DNA of 64,000 nt from JBBDIJ01 sp040880485 (lineage in GTDB: Bacteria; Bacteroidota; Rhodothermia; Balneolales; Balneolaceae), in NCBI GenBank assembly GCA_040880485.1, contig JBBDIJ010000002.1, forward strand, positions 62,001 to 126,000, in the 5' to 3' direction. The position numbers and the translations under genes were made by a program. Within the stretch, counting starts at the first letter, position 1, and the number at the start of each line of letters is the position of its first letter. The notes under the pieces were generated by a model. That model worked only from the letters and a program-made list of their open reading frames with translations. It had not been told where the DNA came from and searched no databases. Shown here one piece after another: positions 60,747 through 64,000 of this stretch.

Positions 60747-61487
60747 ATGGGGCGATTTAAGCTTACTATAGAGTATGATGGAACAGACTTTCTGGGTTGG
60801 CAGCGTCAGCCGGAGGGGAGAACGGTACAGGGGGAGTTGGAGAGAGCACTCCAAACGTGGTGCCGAGCAACGGTTGGTGTGGTTGGTCAGGGGCGTACCG
60901 ACCGGGGAGTTCACGCAAGGGGTCAGGTGGCTCATGTCGATCTCCCTGAGGAGGCCGACCCGAAAAGGCTGATTCCGGCCATGAACGGACTATTGCCAAA
61001 AGATATGGCCATTCTGGAAGCGTTGCCGGTTCCACCCGGGTTTCATGCGCGTTTCGACGCTCTCTCACGAAGGTACAGCTACCGGATTTCACTACGGCCT
61101 GCACCACTGATCCGGAACAGAAGCTGGTTCCCCGGGCAGCGCCCTAATCGTATCCTGCTGGACCAGTGTGCCGCTTTTGTGGCTGGAGAGCATGACTTTT
61201 CGTTATTTGCACGCCTGGATGCCGGGGATGAGAGAAGTACCGTCTGCCGTATCACCAGGTCCGAGTGGTTGGATTACGGCGAGCAGCTCCATTACACAAT
61301 CGAGGGAGACCGTTTTTTGAGGCATATGGTGAGAAGGTTGGTGGGTTCGATGGTTCGGGTAGCTCTGGAGGAGTGCAGCAGGGATGAATTTGAACAGTTG
61401 CTATCCGTTTCTGCGGAGGTGACACGAAAGGGGTATTCGGCTCCGCCTCAGGGGCTTCTGCTGGAAGAGGTGACCTATGGGGCGTAA
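60747..61487 (+). CDS. truA: tRNA pseudouridine(38-40) synthase
   Basis: The protein has 246 residues, the usual length. The catalytic Asp52 lies in GRTDRGVHARGQVAH, preceded by LTIEYDGTDFLGWQRQP. RYSYRIS and HDFSLFA follow, with HMVRRLVGSMVRVA near the C-terminus. It modifies U38-40 in the anticodon arm of tRNAs. It is the last named gene of the ccm cluster and is overlapped by a small ORF. Confidence 0.97.
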   Translation: MGRFKLTIEYDGTDFLGWQRQPEGRTVQGELERALQTWCRATVGVVGQGRTDRGVHARGQVAHVDLPEEADPKRLIPAMNGLLPKDMAILEALPVPPGFHARFDALSRRYSYRISLRPAPLIRNRSWFPGQRPNRILLDQCAAFVAGEHDFSLFARLDAGDERSTVCRITRSEWLDYGEQLHYTIEGDRFLRHMVRRLVGSMVRVALEECSRDEFEQLLSVSAEVTRKGYSAPPQGLLLEEVTYGA

Positions 61488-61644
61488 TATAGAAGAGGAG
61501 TGCCCGTCCTGTGCCATGCCGGTAGATCGACAACGGCATGAGGTGTGCCCCGTGTGCGGTTATGAATTCCCTGAGGAGCCCCGTTGGCAGCCCTGGATGG
61601 CCTGGCTGTTGATTCTGTTAATGCTGCTCTGGCTGCTTCTCTGA
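61477..61644 (+). CDS. Zinc-ribbon membrane microprotein (55 residues)
   Basis: This frame, shorter than the usual cutoff, starts at ATG 61477 and overlaps the end of truA by 11 bp; it ends at TGA 61642-61644. It encodes two CPxC knuckles (ECPSCAMP and EVCPVCGYE) that form a zinc ribbon, then a Trp-rich junction and a single membrane helix (MAWLLILLMLLWLLL) at the very C-terminus. A tail-anchored zinc ribbon of this kind is known in several bacterial lineages; function unknown. The clear motif and helix make it credible despite its size. Confidence 0.78.
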   Translation: MGRNIEEECPSCAMPVDRQRHEVCPVCGYEFPEEPRWQPWMAWLLILLMLLWLLL

Positions 61645-61993
61645 GTGGTTCCGGAATTTTTGGCCCGGCCTGCCTGAATAAAAAAGATAGAATTTTGTAT
61701 ATTGGGGTCTGTCTATTTTCGGACCCGTTACAGAGGCAAATAGATCTCGGAAGCAGATTCCGGCGCTCACTCCTCTTGACGGCAGAAAACAGCCCGCTTG
61801 TTGGTTGCCAGGTTTAAGAATATATATCGGAATAGACGGGGGTTACAAGCGAATGCAAAGTGGCGAACAGACATAGCCCGGCCCGGAAGAGGCAGTGAAA
61901 CGGAGTAAGGAATCCGTACAGATCAGGTTGTCCGGCGGTTGAAAGCCGGCGGACCGAGGAACAGAAGAAACAGAACACTCCAGGTAATAATTG
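61645..61993 (+). other. Long leader region of gltB
   Basis: These 349 bp have no convincing gene. A promoter-like motif at 61698-61707 would leave a leader of about 285 nt. Purine-rich sequence with a GC hairpin (CCGGC, 8-nt loop, GCCGG near 61932-61949) lies 45 bp before gltB. I do not recognise a known riboswitch. Confidence 0.4.
61698..61707 (+). promoter_or_regulatory. Candidate promoter -7 element of gltB (TATATTGGGG)
   Basis: TTTTGTATATTGGGG fits the motif family seen at 14495, 44092 and 56727. It lies 287 bp before the gltB ATG, implying a long leader if used. Confidence 0.35.
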
Positions 61994-64000
61994 ATGAATA
62001 TGTCAGGTTTGAAAGTTCCTTCCCAGCAAGGTTTGTATAACTCTTCTCATGAACACGATGCCTGCGGTATCGGCTTTGTGGTCAATATAAAGGGGAAGCA
62101 GTCTCACGAGATCGTAAAACAGGCCATTACGGTTCTGAATAATCTCGATCACCGGGGTGCGAGCGGAAGTGAACCGAACTCCGGAGACGGAGCCGGGATT
62201 TTAATGCAGATCCCCCATAAATTTCTGAAGAACTCCTGTGAAGGTCTGGGAATTGACTTGCCCGACCCGGGCAGGTATGGCGTCGGAATGATCTTTTTCC
62301 CGGGCGATCGTGAAGACCGGCTCCCCTGCGAAAAAATAGTCGAACAGATTGTAGAGGAGGAGGGCCAGACGGTTCTCGGATGGAGAAAGGTGCCCACGGA
62401 CAACACCAGTCTGGGCAAGACGGCACGAGCTTCCGAGCCCTCTGTACGCCAGATCTTTATTGGCCGAAGCGATGATCTTCAGGATGAACTCGATTTCGAG
62501 CGCAGGCTCTATGTGATTCGCAGGCGGGCCACCCGGGCCGTGGAGGAGGCGAAATTGAATATTCGTGAGAAGGATCTCTTCTACATCGCCTCTCTGTCTG
62601 TGAGAACCATCATTTACAAGGGGATGTTGACCACCAGGCAGCTTGAGGGCTTCTTTCCGGACCTCTCCAACCCCGAGATGGAGTCGGCCCTTGCACTGGT
62701 ACACTCCCGGTTCAGCACGAACACCTTTCCGAGCTGGAAACTGGCACACCCCTATCGCTATCTGATCCACAATGGTGAGATCAATACGGTTCGGGGGAAT
62801 CAGAACTGGATGCATGCACGGGCCGCCCAGTTTGCAACCGACAAATTTGGAGATGACCTGTCGAGAATCATGCCGATTATCCAGGAGGAGGGCAGCGACT
62901 CCGGTCGCTTCGACAACAGCCTGGAGTTTCTCTACCTTAGCGGTCGCTCTCTTCCCCATGTGATGATGATGATGTTGCCGGAGCCGTGGGAGAAGCATGA
63001 GTCTATGGATGACAACAAGAGAGCATTTTATGAGTTTCACAGCTGCATGATGGAGCCGTGGGACGGACCCGCCTCCATCGCATTTACCGATGGCAAGGTG
63101 GTGGGTGCTACTCTGGACCGGAACGGGCTCAGGCCTTCCCGCTACTATGTGACGCGCGACGATATTGTGGTTCTGGCTTCCGAAGTGGGTGTACTGGATA
63201 TTCCACCGGAGAATGTGATTCAGAAGGAGCGCCTGCAGCCGGGCCGCATGCTTCTGATCGATACGGAAGAGGGGCGTATCATAAGCGACGAGGAGATCAA
63301 ACAGCAGATTGCTACTGAACATCCCTACCGGCAGTGGCTGGATGAAAATCTGGTTAAATTTGAGAAGCTGAACGGCAAGAGCAAGCCGAAGCCGACCGAT
63401 CTTCCTCACGATGCGGTACTGCACAGGCAGAAGGTGTTTGGATATACCTATGAGGACCTGAAGGTTAATGTGGGGCCGATGGCCGAGAATATGCTTCAGC
63501 CGGTAGGTTCCATGGGAAATGACGCTCCCCTGGCCGTGCTTTCCGAGCAGCCGCAACTACTCTACAACTATTTCAAGCAGCTCTTTGCACAGGTCACCAA
63601 CCCTCCGATTGATCCGATACGGGAGGAGCTGATTACCTCGACAGAGACGATTTTGGGAACTCAGGGTAATATTCTGGACCCCGGTCCGAATAGCTGCCGT
63701 CAGATCGAGCTGAAGACTCCTGTGCTGGCCAACGAGGAGATGGATGGACTCAAGAACATTAACCTGACTGGTTTCCGACAGGTTACTCTGCCCATTCTAT
63801 TTGAGTCGGGGTCCGGTGGAGAGGGGCTGGAGAAGGCTCTGGATCAGCTTTTTGAAGATGCCGACGAGGCGATCGGGGAGGGAGCCAATATCCTGATCCT
63901 GTCGGATCGTGAGTTCGACAGAGACCGAGCTCCCATTCCGGCCCTTCTGGCTGTTGCCGGCCTCCATCACCACCTTATTCGTACCGGTAACCGGACACAG
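61994..64000 (+). CDS. gltB: Glutamate synthase large subunit (partial, C-terminus off window)
   Basis: From ATG 61994 an open frame of 669 codons runs off the right edge. A propeptide of 23 residues precedes Cys24 in EHDACGIGFV, the N-terminal nucleophile of the class II glutaminase exposed by self-cleavage. LDHRGASG, GDGAGILMQIPH, HSRFSTNTFPSW and DRNGLRPSRYY complete the glutaminase domain. The central domain begins around residue 440; the FMN and Fe-S domains lie outside. The enzyme makes two glutamates from glutamine and 2-oxoglutarate with the small subunit GltD. Confidence 0.97.
   Translation, partial: MNMSGLKVPSQQGLYNSSHEHDACGIGFVVNIKGKQSHEIVKQAITVLNNLDHRGASGSEPNSGDGAGILMQIPHKFLKNSCEGLGIDLPDPGRYGVGMIFFPGDREDRLPCEKIVEQIVEEEGQTVLGWRKVPTDNTSLGKTARASEPSVRQIFIGRSDDLQDELDFERRLYVIRRRATRAVEEAKLNIREKDLFYIASLSVRTIIYKGMLTTRQLEGFFPDLSNPEMESALALVHSRFSTNTFPSWKLAHPYRYLIHNGEINTVRGNQNWMHARAAQFATDKFGDDLSRIMPIIQEEGSDSGRFDNSLEFLYLSGRSLPHVMMMMLPEPWEKHESMDDNKRAFYEFHSCMMEPWDGPASIAFTDGKVVGATLDRNGLRPSRYYVTRDDIVVLASEVGVLDIPPENVIQKERLQPGRMLLIDTEEGRIISDEEIKQQIATEHPYRQWLDENLVKFEKLNGKSKPKPTDLPHDAVLHRQKVFGYTYEDLKVNVGPMAENMLQPVGSMGNDAPLAVLSEQPQLLYNYFKQLFAQVTNPPIDPIREELITSTETILGTQGNILDPGPNSCRQIELKTPVLANEEMDGLKNINLTGFRQVTLPILFESGSGGEGLEKALDQLFEDADEAIGEGANILILSDREFDRDRAPIPALLAVAGLHHHLIRTGNRTQ

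Noticed and set aside
62201..63556. 451-codon minus-strand frame opposite gltB
   Set aside because: It is the mirror of a strongly conserved glutamate synthase domain; its protein has low-complexity His/Arg-rich composition and no motif.
1..64000. CRISPR arrays, prophage, transposase or integrase genes
   Set aside because: No regularly spaced repeats and no recognisable phage or transposase proteins were found on either strand.

Overview
The window looks like chromosomal DNA of a Gram-negative member of the FCB group, most likely Balneolota or a relative in Rhodothermota; this is an inference from gene content. The clues are a C-terminal type IX secretion (T9SS) sorting domain on a 1675-residue surface protein, many lipobox lipoproteins, start sites often without a clear Shine-Dalgarno, LexA (usually missing in classical Bacteroidia), a FixABCX module, HslUV and a Ccm-type cytochrome c maturation set. 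Coding density is high on both strands, with many 1-17 bp gene overlaps. I found no rRNA, tRNA, CRISPR array or insertion sequence.

Region 1 (1-25.7 kb) is mostly housekeeping. It holds a trans-sulfuration PLP enzyme cut by the left edge, two tandem TPR lipoproteins, RidA, an M23 peptidase overlapping a FAH-family hydrolase, and L21/L27 with their terminator. These are followed by LexA and a redox operon (fixA-fixB-fixC-fixX, then a glutaryl-CoA-dehydrogenase-like enzyme) that passes electrons from acyl-CoA oxidation or NADH to carriers or quinone. Next come a lipoprotein, an uncharacterised membrane protein with its ABC ATPase, YihY, a class V aminotransferase, DUF502, AlaS and the pyruvate dehydrogenase E1alpha/E1beta/E2 genes, closed by a strong terminator.

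Region 2 (25.8-40.1 kb) is an accessory surface-structure island and the most interesting part. It encodes an usher-like outer-membrane protein, a PapD-like chaperone and five small secreted beta-rich proteins. Their C-termini end in alternating hydrophobic residues with a near-terminal Tyr, and in several there is a Gly 14 residues from the end, the known signature of chaperone-usher pilins. Beside them lie three membrane-anchored PilV/PilW/PilX-like proteins without a canonical prepilin motif, and the giant T9SS protein. Near-identical TTAGAA inverted repeats sit about 60-75 bp upstream of three separate transcription units, which suggests one regulator for the island.

Region 3 (40.1-54.3 kb) carries dTDP-rhamnose synthesis (rfbA, rfbD, rfbC, rfbB), an EVE-domain protein, a two-domain dCTP deaminase overlapping rsmE, an S41 processing protease, the rng-hslV-hslU operon, and murA behind a winged-helix-like protein and a lipoprotein.

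Region 4 (54.4-64 kb) carries an ArsC/Spx-like protein, a DUF3108 protein, dut, a PH/SHOCT protein and a ccmC-ccmD-ccmE-ccmF-truA cluster. CcmE has Cys in place of the usual heme-binding His. The cluster is followed by a 55-residue zinc-ribbon membrane microprotein, a long untranslated leader, and gltB cut by the right edge.
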